A DNA stretch of 64,000 nt from NCBI RefSeq assembly GCF_002238045.1, contig NZ_NBYO01000002.1:124001-188000 (forward strand), written 5' to 3'. Below, piece by piece: positions 33,834 to 43,171 of this stretch. Made by a program: the position numbers and the translations under genes. Origin of the DNA: Notoacmeibacter marinus (lineage in GTDB: Bacteria; Pseudomonadota; Alphaproteobacteria; Rhizobiales; Rhizobiaceae). The notes beneath the pieces are model-generated. The model was not told the DNA's origin. It saw only the letters and a list, made by a program, of their open reading frames with translations, and did no database searches. How positions within the stretch are numbered: position 1 is the first letter of the stretch; each line of letters begins with the position of its first letter.

Positions 33834-34826
33834 ATGAATATCGGGCCCCGCAACACCATCGCCGACGTCTCCGACATTCGCGTCGGTCACGCCACCGACG
33901 ATGCGGCGAAGAGCGGCGCAACCGTGATCTGGCCTGTCCGCCCTGCAACTGCCGCCGTTCATGTCATGGGCGGCGCGCCGGGCACGCGGGAAACCGATCT
34001 TCTGGCGCCGGAAAACACCGTCGAACGTATTCACGCTTTGGTGCTGTCCGGTGGTTCGGCCTTTGGACTTGCCGCCGCCGATGGCGTGATGGCCGCTCTT
34101 GCGGAGGCCGGTGAAGGATTTCCGGTCGGTCCGCACCACATCCCCATCGTTCCGGCGGCGATCCTCTTCGATCTCATGGCGGGCGGCGATGGCATCCTCC
34201 CGGACTATGCGAGCCTTGGCCGCCACGCTCTGCAGAACGCCGCGACCGATATCGCGCTCGGCTCGGTCGGCGCGGGAACCGGCGCGATGACGGCGACCGT
34301 GCGCGGCGGGGTCGGCTCGGCATCCAGCGTTCTTGATGGAATCGGCACCGTTGGCGCACTGGTCGCCGTCAACGCACTCGGCAATCCGCTGGTCGGCTCC
34401 AGCCGGCACTTCTGGGCCGCGCCCTTCGAGCAACGAGGCGAACTTGGCTATCTCGGATGGCCCGCTTTAATGCCGGAAGACGCCACGACAGTGCGGCTGA
34501 AACATCGCCCGGTTCCACCGAACGCCAACACCACGATTGGCGTTATCGCGACCGACGCGCCGCTCACCAAGGCGCAATGCAAACGCTTAGCCATCGCCGC
34601 CCATGACGGTTTCGCTCGCGCCGTCTGGCCCGCCCACCTGCCGATGGATGGCGATCTCGTCTTCGCGCTTTCGACTGCCGAACCGGGCGCAGTGCCGGTC
34701 GGTATCGAAACGATGATCGATCTGTGCGCCGCCGCCACGGCGACCATGGCCCGCGCCATCGCCCGTGGCGTTTACGAGGCCAGGCCGTTGCCCGGCGACC
34801 CCAAACCCGCCTGGCGCAATCTTTAG
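33834..34826 (+). CDS. P1 family peptidase (DmpA/S58)
   Basis: About 330 residues. The autoprocessing N-terminal-nucleophile family shows GSVGAGTGAM and LSGGSAFGLAAADGV, followed by NANTTIGVIATDA, with the conserved nucleophile region near the ATD site. In DmpA-like proteins a serine or threonine becomes the N-terminus after cleavage. The natural substrate (small beta-peptides, D-aminopeptides) is unknown. AGGAGAGGA lies about five bases before the ATG at 33834; the upstream frame to 33711 is not supported. It is divergent from the flavin reductase gene. Confidence 0.85.
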   Translation: MNIGPRNTIADVSDIRVGHATDDAAKSGATVIWPVRPATAAVHVMGGAPGTRETDLLAPENTVERIHALVLSGGSAFGLAAADGVMAALAEAGEGFPVGPHHIPIVPAAILFDLMAGGDGILPDYASLGRHALQNAATDIALGSVGAGTGAMTATVRGGVGSASSVLDGIGTVGALVAVNALGNPLVGSSRHFWAAPFEQRGELGYLGWPALMPEDATTVRLKHRPVPPNANTTIGVIATDAPLTKAQCKRLAIAAHDGFARAVWPAHLPMDGDLVFALSTAEPGAVPVGIETMIDLCAAATATMARAIARGVYEARPLPGDPKPAWRNL

Positions 34827-34973
34827 GACGCCCCTGCCGTGCGGATCTAACCTTTGACGGCGCCCGGTTCCCTGCCGGCGAAGCGTGACGAAACGCCCAC
34901 TCCTTTCTTGTCCGCTTCCGCGCCCTCTGCTAGGCGGGCGGCACATTCATCTGCCGTTCCGAAAGGCCCCTCA

Positions 34974-35657
34974 ATGACCGACCGTTCGCTCGTCATCGCA
35001 CCCTCCATCCTGTCCGCCGATTTTTCGCGGATCGGCGAAGAGGTGCAGGATGTCGTGGACGCCGGCGCGGACTGGGTGCATCTGGATGTGATGGACGGCC
35101 ATTTCGTGCCGAACATCACCTTCGGCCCGCCTGTGGTGAAGGCGCTGCGCCGCTGGACGGACGCCACATTCGATTGCCACCTGATGATCGCGCCCGCCGA
35201 TCCGTACCTCGCCGCTTTCGCTGATGCTGGCTGCGACATCATCACCGTCCACGCCGAAGCCGGACCGCATCTGCATCGCTCGCTGCAGACCATTCGCGGC
35301 CTTGGCAAGAAAGCCGGCGTCTCGCTCAATCCCGGCACGCCGGAAAACGTTATTGAATACTGCCTCGATCTGATCGATCTGGTGCTCGTCATGAGTGTCA
35401 ATCCCGGCTTCGGCGGCCAGAAATTCATCGAAAGCCAGGTCGAGAAGGTGCGCCGTATCAAGGCGATGATCGGCGACCGGCCCATCGACATCGAAGTCGA
35501 TGGAGGCGTCTCGCCAGACACCGTGGGCGCTCTTGCCAAGGCTGGCGCGAATGCTTTCGTAGCCGGTTCCGCGGTCTTCAAGGGCGATGGCAAGCAGGCC
35601 TACGCCGCCAACATCTCGGCAATCCGCGATGCGGCGCGTGTCGCAACGCTTGCATGA
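34974..35657 (+). CDS. rpe: Ribulose-phosphate 3-epimerase
   Basis: Cytoplasmic pentose phosphate enzyme interconverting ribulose-5-phosphate and xylulose-5-phosphate. The 227-residue TIM barrel shows [51 protein letters not shown] and [10 protein letters not shown], covering all catalytic signatures. The ATG at 34974 follows a GAAAGG site. The next gene overlaps the stop by four bases, so translation is likely coupled. Confidence 0.95.
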   Translation: MTDRSLVIAPSILSADFSRIGEEVQDVVDAGADWVHLDVMDGHFVPNITFGPPVVKALRRWTDATFDCHLMIAPADPYLAAFADAGCDIITVHAEAGPHLHRSLQTIRGLGKKAGVSLNPGTPENVIEYCLDLIDLVLVMSVNPGFGGQKFIESQVEKVRRIKAMIGDRPIDIEVDGGVSPDTVGALAKAGANAFVAGSAVFKGDGKQAYAANISAIRDAARVATLA

Positions 35658-36157
35658 GAAAGGGGCGCGCCCCGATCAAACGCCTTTTGCCAATTCTGGT
35701 TGTCTGGCCGCTCGTCTGCGCGGCTAGTTCCACCCTGACGGTCCTGCTACGGAATTTCGAAACGCTATCCACAGCCTCGGATCTCATCGTCCTGCATGCG
35801 CTGGGCGGGTTGGCCGCTGCTCTGGCCTGGTTCGTGCTGGATCGATTCTGGATCGCAAGGCGCAAGCGCCTTGCGCTTCGCTTCGTTCTATCTTTCATCC
35901 TTCTGTTCGGGCTGACCGTCGGCGCGACCGCCGGTCTCTTCGCCCTCCACTTCTGGATATATTTCAGCCAATGGCACGAGCCCCTGTCCAGCCGGATCGG
36001 CCTCTATCAGGCTGTTTTCACGTCAGCATCGGCCATCTATCAATATGCGGTTCTCGGCTCCCGCCATCTGATCGCTCTGGCCTTTCCAGCGGCCGCACTC
36101 GCCGCGCTATTTGCGGCTCGCCATCCGCGCATTGAAGCCGCAGACCGGATACGGTAA
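35654..36157 (+). CDS. Hypothetical integral membrane protein
   Basis: Protein of 167 residues with four predicted hydrophobic segments at roughly residues 12-30, 44-61, 74-99 and 131-155, and basic loops (RRKR), consistent with an inner-membrane protein. I recognise no domain. Its ATGA overlap with rpe indicates coupled translation. Other Hyphomicrobiales have comparable small membrane proteins between rpe and purB, but I cannot name a function. Confidence 0.65.
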   Translation: MRKGRAPIKRLLPILVVWPLVCAASSTLTVLLRNFETLSTASDLIVLHALGGLAAALAWFVLDRFWIARRKRLALRFVLSFILLFGLTVGATAGLFALHFWIYFSQWHEPLSSRIGLYQAVFTSASAIYQYAVLGSRHLIALAFPAAALAALFAARHPRIEAADRIR

Positions 36158-36205
36158 CGACCCCTCAACCACTTCAACCCGCCAGTTCCAAAAAAGGTTT
36201 GTCCG

Positions 36206-37534
36206 ATGATCCCGCGCTATTCGCGACCCGACATGGTTGCCATCTGGTCCCAGGAAACGAAGTTCCGCATCTGGTTCGAGATCGAGGCCCATGCCTGCGA
36301 CGCGCTGGCGGAACTCGGTGTCATCCCGAAAAAGGCTGCGCGGACGATCTGGGAAAAGGGCGGAGCGGCAACGTTCGATGTCGAGCGGATCGACGAGATC
36401 GAGCGCGAAACCAAGCACGACGTCATTGCCTTCCTCACCCATCTGGCCGAATTCGTTGGTGACGATTCCCGCTTCGTCCACCAGGGCATGACGTCGTCCG
36501 ACGTGCTCGACACCTGCTTCAACGTCCAGCTCGTCCGCGCCACCGATCTGTTGCTGGCGGATATGGATGCGCTGCTCGCCGCGCTGAAGAAACGGGCCTT
36601 CGAGCATAAGGATACAATCACCATCGGCCGGTCGCATGGCATCCATGCCGAACCCACCACTTTTGGCGTCAAGCTTGCCCAGGCCTATGCCGAGTTCGAC
36701 CGCTGCCGCGCCCGCCTCGTCAATGCGCGCGAAGAGGTTGCCACCGTCGCCATTTCCGGCGCCGTCGGCACCTTCGCCAATATCGATCCGAAGGTCGAAG
36801 AGCATGTGGCCGAGAAAATGGGGCTGAAGCCGGAACCGGTTTCGACGCAGGTCATTCCGCGCGACCGGCACGCCATGTATTTCGCCACGCTCGGCGTGGT
36901 GGCCTCCTCCATCGAGCGATTGGCGACTGAGATCCGCCATCTCCAGCGCACCGAGGTTCTGGAAGCCGAAGAGTTCTTTTCCAAGGGCCAGAAGGGCTCG
37001 TCCGCCATGCCCCACAAGCGCAACCCGGTTCTGACGGAAAACCTGACCGGTCTTGCCCGCATGGTCCGCGCCTATGCGATGCCAGCCATGGAAAACGTGG
37101 CGCTCTGGCACGAACGGGACATTTCCCATTCCTCCGTGGAGCGGATGATCGGACCCGACGCGACCGTGACCCTGGATTTCGCGCTGGTCCGCCTGACCAA
37201 TGTGGTCGAAAATCTCGTCGTCTATCCGGAGCGGATGGAGGGCAACATGAACCGGCTCGGCGGCCTGGTGCACAGCCAGCGCATTCTGCTGGCGCTGACG
37301 CAGGCGGGCGTGTCGCGCGAGGACGCCTACCGTCTCGTCCAGCGCAACGCCATGAAGGTCTGGGACAGCTATCAGCAGTCCGGCGCGGCGAGCGTCGATT
37401 TCCTCGATTCGCTGCTGGCGGACAAGGAAGTCAGCCAGCATCTGTCCGAAGAGGCCATCCGCTCGCGCTTCGACCTCGGCTATCACACCAAACACGCCGA
37501 CACGATCTTCAAGCGGGTGTTCGGCGAGAGCTAG
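36206..37534 (+). CDS. purB: Adenylosuccinate lyase
   Basis: Cleaves SAICAR and adenylosuccinate in purine synthesis. The 442-residue protein of the fumarase/aspartase superfamily shows the three conserved regions: IGRSHGIHAEPTTFG (catalytic histidine), the signature loop GSSAMPHKRNP with its catalytic serine near residue 263, and HERDISHSSVER. AAGG lies about nine bases upstream of the ATG. It begins the purine block, which continues with purC, purS and purQ three genes downstream. Confidence 0.95.
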   Translation: MIPRYSRPDMVAIWSQETKFRIWFEIEAHACDALAELGVIPKKAARTIWEKGGAATFDVERIDEIERETKHDVIAFLTHLAEFVGDDSRFVHQGMTSSDVLDTCFNVQLVRATDLLLADMDALLAALKKRAFEHKDTITIGRSHGIHAEPTTFGVKLAQAYAEFDRCRARLVNAREEVATVAISGAVGTFANIDPKVEEHVAEKMGLKPEPVSTQVIPRDRHAMYFATLGVVASSIERLATEIRHLQRTEVLEAEEFFSKGQKGSSAMPHKRNPVLTENLTGLARMVRAYAMPAMENVALWHERDISHSSVERMIGPDATVTLDFALVRLTNVVENLVVYPERMEGNMNRLGGLVHSQRILLALTQAGVSREDAYRLVQRNAMKVWDSYQQSGAASVDFLDSLLADKEVSQHLSEEAIRSRFDLGYHTKHADTIFKRVFGES

Positions 37535-37561
37535 AGCCCGACGGTCTCCTGAATTTAGACA

Positions 37562-38341
37562 ATGATGCGGCTTCTCGGCACGATAGCGCTTTTTCTGTTT
37601 CTGACGGCGATCACCCAGATCGGCGGCATCATACTGCTGATGTCTTTGCTCTTGAGACGTTGGTTTGGCGCTTTGGCCATGGTGGCCAGCTTCCCGGTAC
37701 TTTATCTGATTGGGACATTCTTCCTGGTTCCCCCGCTTGCCTCGGCTATCAGCGGACGAGTTCCTCTGCCGTGTTCCGGCCCTGCCTCCCTTCAGAGCGC
37801 CAGTCCACTCTACTGCTTGTTGAACAGAAACTATGTGACCCCAAGACTTTTCGATCTCGCGCAAGCCCTTTCCCGCAGCACGGAAGACGCATTTCCGGGT
37901 ACGGTAACCAGAACACTGGACGGCAATTTCCCATTCTTTGACGGTTTTCCGCTGCTCCCGCATCTGTCGCATGACGATGGCAGGAAACTCGATCTCGCGT
38001 TTCATTATGAGGGCGGAGGGTTGCGTTCGCCGATTGGCTATTTCGCCTTCCAGAAACCTCTTCCCGGCGACCCTCAAATCTGTCCCGACCAGCCCATTCT
38101 CTCGCTTCGTTGGGATTTGGACTGGCTCCAGCCGGTCTTCCCAAAGCTTCCTATCGACATTGAGCGGCAGCGCATGGTCATCGATTGGCTCACGAATGAG
38201 GGAAAACAGTACGGGCTTGAGAAGGTGTTTATCGAACCTCATCTTACCGCGAGGCTGAATGTGTCTGATCCGACAATTCGATTTCAAGGCTGCCGTGCAG
38301 CAAGACATGACGACCATTTACACATCCAGCTTGCCGACTGA
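37562..38341 (+). CDS. Membrane-anchored protein with LAS-type (M15/M74-like) zinc peptidase motif
   Basis: Protein of 259 residues. Two hydrophobic segments at about 5-30 and 40-65 anchor it, with the rest predicted outside. The C-terminal part has H-x6-D in SHDDGRKLDLAF (near 140) and HDDHLHIQL at the extreme end, the pattern of zinc ligands in M15/M74 DD-peptidases (MepA/VanY-like). Two cysteines in PLPCSGP and LYCLLN may form a disulfide. I infer a peptidoglycan hydrolase; I know no named family that matches the whole length. Confidence 0.55.
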   Translation: MMRLLGTIALFLFLTAITQIGGIILLMSLLLRRWFGALAMVASFPVLYLIGTFFLVPPLASAISGRVPLPCSGPASLQSASPLYCLLNRNYVTPRLFDLAQALSRSTEDAFPGTVTRTLDGNFPFFDGFPLLPHLSHDDGRKLDLAFHYEGGGLRSPIGYFAFQKPLPGDPQICPDQPILSLRWDLDWLQPVFPKLPIDIERQRMVIDWLTNEGKQYGLEKVFIEPHLTARLNVSDPTIRFQGCRAARHDDHLHIQLAD

Positions 38342-38363
38342 GCAGTTCTCGTCGCGAACCGGC

Positions 38364-39254
38364 TCAACCCGGTCGGCCGAAGAGCAATCGCAGCCGTCGG
38401 CCGGTTCGCTTGCCGAAGACGTTGATCGAAAGACCGGTGAAGATCAGCACGATGCCGACGATCGAAAGCGGGTCGAGCTCTTCTCCGAATGCGATGGCGG
38501 CGCCGGAAAGGCCGAAGACCGGGATCAGCAACGCAAACGGCGTGACCTTGGCGGCCGAATGGGATCGCAGCAGGAAGACCCATGCCGTGAAAGCATAGAC
38601 CGTCGTCGGCCAGGCAAGAAAAACGATGGACCCGATGACCGGCAGGCTCGGCATCTGGTCGGGCAGGCCGAAGCGCGTGCCCTCCAGCGCCATGGAGGCC
38701 AGGAACAATGGCAGCGGCGCGGCCAGCGACGACCACGCCACGAAGGGTAGCGGCTCGGTCGGCGGCATGATCTTGGCGATCATATTGGCGATGCCCCACG
38801 CGGCAGCGGCGGCGATGCACAGGACAAACGGCAGGATGGGCGCGATGTTGGCCCGCCCGACGCCGATGGCGACGATCCCGACCAGCGCCGTTATTGCGCC
38901 GAGCGCCTGCATCGGGCGCACGCTCTCTTTCATGAAAATGGCAGCGAAAACGATGGTGAAGAAGACCTGCATCTGCACCACGACCGAGGCCAGGCCCGGC
39001 GGCAGGCCGAACGCGATCGACATGAAGAGGAGCCCGAACATCACGGCGCCCTGCATCACCCCGAAGGCAATCGGCCAGCGCCACGCGATCTTCGGCACGG
39101 GCACGAAGAAGACCAGCGGCAGCGCCGCGAAGAAATAGCGGTAGCCCGTCAGCAACAGCGGCGGTATCTCGTCGACACCGATGCGGATGGCTACGAATGC
39201 AAGACCGTAGATGGCCGCGACGCTGACCGCCAGCAGGATATGGCCGATTGGCAT
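38364..39254 (-). CDS. DMT family transporter (EamA domain)
   Basis: About 296 residues with ten transmembrane segments in two EamA repeats, each beginning with a small-residue-rich helix (for example GLAFVAIRIGVDEIPPLLLTG and WGIANMIAKI). It is a drug/metabolite exporter-like protein of unknown substrate, similar to YtfF/O-acetylserine exporters. The ATG at 39254 is preferred to the frame at 39323, whose extra residues are basic and unsupported. It is convergent with the peptidase-like gene at 23 bases. Confidence 0.82.
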   Translation of the reverse strand: MPIGHILLAVSVAAIYGLAFVAIRIGVDEIPPLLLTGYRYFFAALPLVFFVPVPKIAWRWPIAFGVMQGAVMFGLLFMSIAFGLPPGLASVVVQMQVFFTIVFAAIFMKESVRPMQALGAITALVGIVAIGVGRANIAPILPFVLCIAAAAAWGIANMIAKIMPPTEPLPFVAWSSLAAPLPLFLASMALEGTRFGLPDQMPSLPVIGSIVFLAWPTTVYAFTAWVFLLRSHSAAKVTPFALLIPVFGLSGAAIAFGEELDPLSIVGIVLIFTGLSINVFGKRTGRRLRLLFGRPG

Positions 39255-39413
39255 GGAAATATCGTCCCATTTGGCGCGGCGGCAGCCGCATTTTCTCTTG
39301 GCCCGTTCACGACAGCCGGGCAAGTCTTCCGAACGTCATGGTGACGCAAAATGGCGACGCTACGCTCGCCCTATGCAGTTGCGCCAACGGATCCGGAAGC
39401 CTATCTGGCCCGG

Positions 39414-39959
39414 ATGAAAGCAAAGAGCGCAACCATTCTTTTTCTGCCCGACGAAGGCCGCACCGGCGACGGTCACTGGCTCAAACGCTGGCAGGCAAAA
39501 CTATCGACAGGCAAAATCGTACCCGTCGATACGTCCGATCCGTCTGCGGATAGCTGGTTGTCGATGCTGAGCAGCACCGTCGAGGAAACTGACGGGCCGC
39601 TCGTTCTGGTCGGACACGGACTAGGAGCGGGAGCCGCCGCCTTGGCGGCGCCGAACTTACCGGATCACGTCAGAGGGGCTTTTCTGGTTGCGCCGCCAGC
39701 CCTTGCGGAGGACGCGGGCGAAGACCCCACGCTGTTCGGACCGTATCGGCGCGACCCCTTTCCCTTTCCGTCCATCGTGGTGGCCAGCCGCAACGACCCG
39801 CTCTGTCCCTATGAAACGATCGAGGATCTGGCTGGCGCATGGGGGTCTCTGCTGATCGACGGCGGCGAGATCGGCCGGATCGACGAGGAGAGTGGTCACG
39901 GCCCCTGGCCGGAAGGCTCGCTCACCTTCGCGCGCTTTATTGCGCGTCTGCCAGACTAA
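39414..39959 (+). CDS. RBBP9/YdeN-type alpha/beta hydrolase with altered nucleophile site
   Basis: About 181 residues. The order ATILFLPDEGRTGDGHW, LVLVGHGLGAGAAA, VVASRNDPLCPYE and SGHGPWPEG matches the RBBP9/YdeN serine hydrolase family. The nucleophile elbow, normally G/A-H-S-L-G, reads G-H-G-L-G: the serine is replaced by glycine (codon GGA), while the aspartate and histidine are kept. It is therefore probably inactive or uses another mechanism. The start at 39414 matches the family; the frame from 39351 is longer. It is 18 bases before the terminator. Confidence 0.72.
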   Translation: MKAKSATILFLPDEGRTGDGHWLKRWQAKLSTGKIVPVDTSDPSADSWLSMLSSTVEETDGPLVLVGHGLGAGAAALAAPNLPDHVRGAFLVAPPALAEDAGEDPTLFGPYRRDPFPFPSIVVASRNDPLCPYETIEDLAGAWGSLLIDGGEIGRIDEESGHGPWPEGSLTFARFIARLPD

Positions 39960-39974
39960 CCGACACCGGCCATG

Positions 39975-40002
39975 AAAAAGGCCGAGGCGAATGGCCCCGG
40001 CC
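39975..40002 (-). terminator. Rho-independent terminator of the DUF1476 gene
   Basis: Read on the minus strand, GGCCGGGGC-CATT-GCCTCGGCC (one mismatch) is followed by TTTTT. It lies 56 bases beyond the DUF1476 stop and directly after the plus-strand hydrolase stop, so it may serve both genes. Confidence 0.75.
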
Positions 40003-40057
40003 TGTCGGTTATCGACGCGCCGCGAAGTCGCTTTGCGCAATGGCGGTTCTGCCAGCC

Positions 40058-40369
40058 TCAGCTCTTTTCGACGTCCATCACGGCCTGGGCCAGCAATTCC
40101 TGCATTTTCGCACGGATGTCGGTGTCGGACACCTCGCCCGGCAGGTCGCCGCGCAGCTTGCGGAACACATCCTCGTCGCCAGCCTCTTCGAAATCGGCCG
40201 CGATCACTTCCTTGGCGTAAGCCTCCCGTTCGTCGCCTTCCTTGCCGGTTTGGTCCGCCACCCAATAGCCGAGCAGCCTGTTGCGACGGACGGTGGCCTT
40301 GAACCGCAATTCCTCGTCGTGAGCGAACTTGGCCTCGTAACCCTTCTCGCGATCGTTCATGCTGACCAT
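40058..40369 (-). CDS. DUF1476 protein, alphaproteobacterial ATP synthase inhibitor zeta subunit
   Basis: Protein of about 103 residues, DUF1476, which in alphaproteobacteria is the zeta subunit that inhibits F1-ATPase rotation. The conserved body DREKGYEAKFAHDEELRFKA opens the protein and LLGYWVADQTG lies mid-length. The ATG at 40369 has AGAGGA seven bases upstream and gives MVSMNDRE; the ATG at 40360 is an alternative. Located between a hydrolase and purC, where Hyphomicrobiales genomes usually keep it. Confidence 0.85.
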   Translation of the reverse strand: MVSMNDREKGYEAKFAHDEELRFKATVRRNRLLGYWVADQTGKEGDEREAYAKEVIAADFEEAGDEDVFRKLRGDLPGEVSDTDIRAKMQELLAQAVMDVEKS

Positions 40370-40618
40370 CGGCGCATCCTCTATGTTTCGGCGACCGGCG
40401 ATGCCGGCCTTCATCCCGTGTAGATAGCCGCACCGCACAGCGCAGAAAAGGTTTGGACGGGCAAAAGATGACGCTCTTTCCCCAGGCGAAGCGGCAGCCC
40501 ACCGCCTGACACAGATTGAGCCGCCCTCAAGATTGCGCTACAGGAAGCGCGAAACCACCCGCAAAGTGCGTATGCCGCACCCGAACCATAGCGGGTCACA
40601 TTGTAAAGGCCAGATTTC

Positions 40619-41416
40619 ATGAACCGTCGCCGGCGTATCTACGAGGGCAAGGCCAAGATTCTCTATGAAGGCCCCGAGCCGGGCACACTCGTCCAGTTTT
40701 TCAAGGACGACGCCACGGCCTTCAATGCGAAAAAGCATGAGGTGATCGACGGCAAGGGCGTGCTCAACAATCGCATCAGCGAGTACATCTTCACCCATCT
40801 CAACCGCATCGGCGTGCCCACACACTTCATCAAACGGCTCAACATGCGCGAACAGCTGATCCGCGAGGTCGAAATCGTGCCGCTGGAAGTGGTGGTGCGC
40901 AATGTTGCCGCCGGCTCGCTTGCCAAGCGGCTCGGCATTGACGAGGGCACGATGCTGCCGCGCTCGATCATCGAGTTCTACTACAAAAGCGATCCGCTGG
41001 ACGATCCACTCGTGTCAGAAGAGCATATCACCGCATTCGGCTGGGCAAGCCCTCAGGAACTCGATGACATCATGGCGCTTGCCATTCGTATCAACGATTT
41101 TCTTTCCGGCATGTTTCTGGGCGTCGGCATCCAGCTGGTCGACTTCAAGATCGAGATGGGCCGCCTTTGGGAAAACGACATGATGCGGATTATCCTGGCC
41201 GACGAAATCTCGCCCGATAGCTGCCGGCTGTGGGATATTGCGACGCAGGAGAAAATGGACAAGGACCGCTTCCGCCGCGATATGGGCGGCCTCTTGGAAG
41301 CCTATCGCGAAGTCGCCAAGCGACTCGGAATCCTGACCGAGGAAAACGGCAATCGTGGCAAGGGTCCGGTTCTGGTGTCGTCCAATGACGGCAATCCCGA
41401 CGGATCGCTGCACTGA
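40619..41416 (+). CDS. purC: Phosphoribosylaminoimidazole-succinocarboxamide synthase
   Basis: Joins CAIR and aspartate to give SAICAR. The 265-residue ATP-grasp-like enzyme shows [28 protein letters not shown], the [31 protein letters not shown] region, and DFKIEMG and [14 protein letters not shown]. The ATG follows about 185 bases after the divergent DUF1476 start. purS follows after 55 bases. Confidence 0.95.
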   Translation: MNRRRRIYEGKAKILYEGPEPGTLVQFFKDDATAFNAKKHEVIDGKGVLNNRISEYIFTHLNRIGVPTHFIKRLNMREQLIREVEIVPLEVVVRNVAAGSLAKRLGIDEGTMLPRSIIEFYYKSDPLDDPLVSEEHITAFGWASPQELDDIMALAIRINDFLSGMFLGVGIQLVDFKIEMGRLWENDMMRIILADEISPDSCRLWDIATQEKMDKDRFRRDMGGLLEAYREVAKRLGILTEENGNRGKGPVLVSSNDGNPDGSLH

Positions 41417-41471
41417 CCGGTCCGACGGATACCGCAATCCGTGCCTCAATATCGATGGAGACCATGAGAGA

Positions 41472-41711
41472 ATGAAGGCCCGCATCACCGTCACCCTCAA
41501 GAAGGGGGTTCTGGACCCACAGGGCAAGGCCATTGAAGGCGCGCTCGGAACGCTCGGTTTCGAGGGCGTCGGCGGCGTCCGGCAGGGCAAGGTGTTCGAT
41601 GTCGAACTGGCCCATGACGACAAGGAAAAAGCCGAGACGGATCTGACGGCCATGTGTGAACAGTTGCTGGCCAACACCGTCATCGAGAATTACGCGATCG
41701 AGATTCTTTGA
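41472..41711 (+). CDS. purS: Phosphoribosylformylglycinamidine synthase subunit PurS
   Basis: Seventy-nine residues, the small scaffold subunit that joins PurL and PurQ in the three-part FGAR amidotransferase. The signature [19 protein letters not shown] begins the protein, and [11 protein letters not shown] and [10 protein letters not shown] follow. The GAGAG just before the ATG at 41472 serves as ribosome site. Its stop is 5 bases from the purQ ATG. A TTG 9 bases earlier could overlap the stop, but the ATG is preferred. Confidence 0.93.
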   Translation: MKARITVTLKKGVLDPQGKAIEGALGTLGFEGVGGVRQGKVFDVELAHDDKEKAETDLTAMCEQLLANTVIENYAIEIL

Positions 41712-41716
41712 AAGCC

Positions 41717-42391
41717 ATGAAAGCCGCTGTCATTCTTCTTCCCGGCCTGAACCGGGACCGCGACATGATCGCGGCGTTGACAAAAATATCCGGCCGGGCG
41801 CCGACGACCATCTGGCAGACCGAAACGTCGATACCGTCCGATATCGACCTGATCGTCATTCCCGGTGGATTCTCCTATGGCGATTATCTGCGATGCGGTG
41901 CCATCGCCGCGCGAATGCCCGTTATGCGCGCTGTGGCCGAACGCGCGAAAGCCGGTACCCGCATCATGGGTGTCTGCAACGGTTTCCAGATCCTGCTGGA
42001 AATGGGGCTCCTGCCCGGCGCGTTGATGCGCAACGCCAATCTCAATTTCGTCTGCAAGGAAGTGGAACTGGAAGTGGCCAACGCGCAAACGGCCTTTTCC
42101 AACCGCTACGAGCAAGGCCAGATCATTCGGTGCCCCGTCGCCCATCATGATGGTAATTACTGCGCCGACGATGAAACGCTGGCGCGGCTGAAAGGCGAGC
42201 ATCGGGTGGTGTTCCGCTACGCCAACGGCACTAATCCCAACGGATCCGTGAACGACATCGCCGGCATCCTCAACGCCTCGGGCAATATTCTCGGCATGAT
42301 GCCGCACCCGGAAAACCTGATCGAGCCCGCTCATGGCGGCGACCATGGCCGCGGCATTTTCGAAAGCGCCCTTGATCTGGCACTCGCTTGA
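41717..42391 (+). CDS. purQ: Phosphoribosylformylglycinamidine synthase subunit PurQ (glutaminase)
   Basis: Class I glutamine amidotransferase of 224 residues that supplies ammonia to PurL. The nucleophile lies in GVCNGFQ near residue 86, and the catalytic histidine-glutamate pair in MMPHPE near 197. The N-terminal [14 protein letters not shown] and [12 protein letters not shown] are conserved. The start at 41717 is 5 bases after the purS stop. A lipoprotein gene, not purL, follows. Confidence 0.95.
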   Translation: MKAAVILLPGLNRDRDMIAALTKISGRAPTTIWQTETSIPSDIDLIVIPGGFSYGDYLRCGAIAARMPVMRAVAERAKAGTRIMGVCNGFQILLEMGLLPGALMRNANLNFVCKEVELEVANAQTAFSNRYEQGQIIRCPVAHHDGNYCADDETLARLKGEHRVVFRYANGTNPNGSVNDIAGILNASGNILGMMPHPENLIEPAHGGDHGRGIFESALDLALA

Positions 42392-42419
42392 TCGATCGGT
42401 GGACGGTAAGGTCGCGTTG

Positions 42420-42791
42420 ATGAACCGGTCCGCTCTCTGTTTTACGACAATTCTGGCGCTTGCCGGCGGTTGCTCGACAACCGACACGCCGCCGACGTCA
42501 GATTCTTCTGTTCCGATTCTTCAGCGCATCAATGATACGGCGCAGCGTTGCTGGATGAAGAGCGGCGACCCGGCTTTCCGAGCGTACCGGGTCGTGCCGG
42601 AACTCGATACGCGGACCGGAAAACCACGCATTTTACTGTTGCGCCTGGGCCAGACCGCCGGCTTGCCGGAACTGGTCATCGAAGCCAGCTCGCGCCAGAT
42701 CGACGCCTATGGTCCGGTGCAGAACACGCCACTGGCTGGCAGGATCAATCGAGACATTGTGCGCTGGGGCAGCGGCGACATCGACTGCTAA
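42420..42791 (+). CDS. Small putative lipoprotein of unknown function
   Basis: About 123 residues. A signal peptide ends in LALAGGC, giving a lipidated cysteine near residue 18, followed by a Ser/Thr-rich linker (STTDTPPTSDSS) and a compact domain of about 90 residues with one cysteine pair (AQRCWMKS and GDIDC). I recognise no family. It follows purQ after 28 bases and so may be co-transcribed with the purine genes. A hairpin separates it from the convergent DUF1127 gene. Confidence 0.68.
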   Translation: MNRSALCFTTILALAGGCSTTDTPPTSDSSVPILQRINDTAQRCWMKSGDPAFRAYRVVPELDTRTGKPRILLLRLGQTAGLPELVIEASSRQIDAYGPVQNTPLAGRINRDIVRWGSGDIDC

Positions 42792-42817
42792 GGGTCGGTC
42801 GATGCCTCCAAGGCTAT

Positions 42818-42841
42818 GGACGGGCACTATGACGCCCGTCC
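42818..42841. terminator. Hairpin between lipoprotein and DUF1127 genes
   Basis: GGACGGGC and GCCCGTCC form a perfect 8-base-pair stem around an 8-base loop. There is no T-run, so it is a weak terminator at best. It lies 27 bases after the lipoprotein stop and 7 bases before the DUF1127 stop on the other strand. Confidence 0.55.
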
Positions 42842-42847
42842 GCTCCA

Positions 42848-43105
42848 TCACGTGTACCAGTCGCCGCGCCATAGAACTCGCTCTGCCTCGCGCAGCGCCT
42901 GATCCCGTGTGACGCCGATATCCGTCAATTCATCGTCGCCAAGCCGAGCCAGCGCAATGCGGCTGCGGCGTTTGGCTAGAAATGTAAGAACGGTGGCAAC
43001 AACCGCGTAGGGGCTGAGCCAGCGCAGGTCGAAGCCGTTTCCGCGAACGCTGACCTGCGGCAGGCACCGATCAGCACAATTCCTCGTCATTGTATCTATT
43101 GCCAT
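42848..43105 (-). CDS. DUF1127 domain-containing small protein
   Basis: Protein of 85 residues. The conserved C-terminal DUF1127 helix pair reads RRSRIALARLGDDELTDIGVTRDQA, preceded by a 50-residue N-terminus with cysteines. DUF1127 proteins are small RNA-binding-like factors linked to phosphate and stress adaptation in alphaproteobacteria, but the function of this one is unknown. It diverges from the MocR-type regulator over 129 bases holding shared operator-like sites. Confidence 0.85.
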   Translation of the reverse strand: MAIDTMTRNCADRCLPQVSVRGNGFDLRWLSPYAVVATVLTFLAKRRSRIALARLGDDELTDIGVTRDQALREAERVLWRGDWYT

Positions 43106-43171
43106 CGTTCAATTCCTTCAAGCCTCACATTTCTTGGTAGCGAATACGACAATACGTGGATTGACTTGGGT

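Noticed and set aside
40370-40618. Purine riboswitch upstream of purC
   Set aside because: The 185-250 base gap has no three-stem purine aptamer motif I can recognise; alphaproteobacteria use other control of pur genes.
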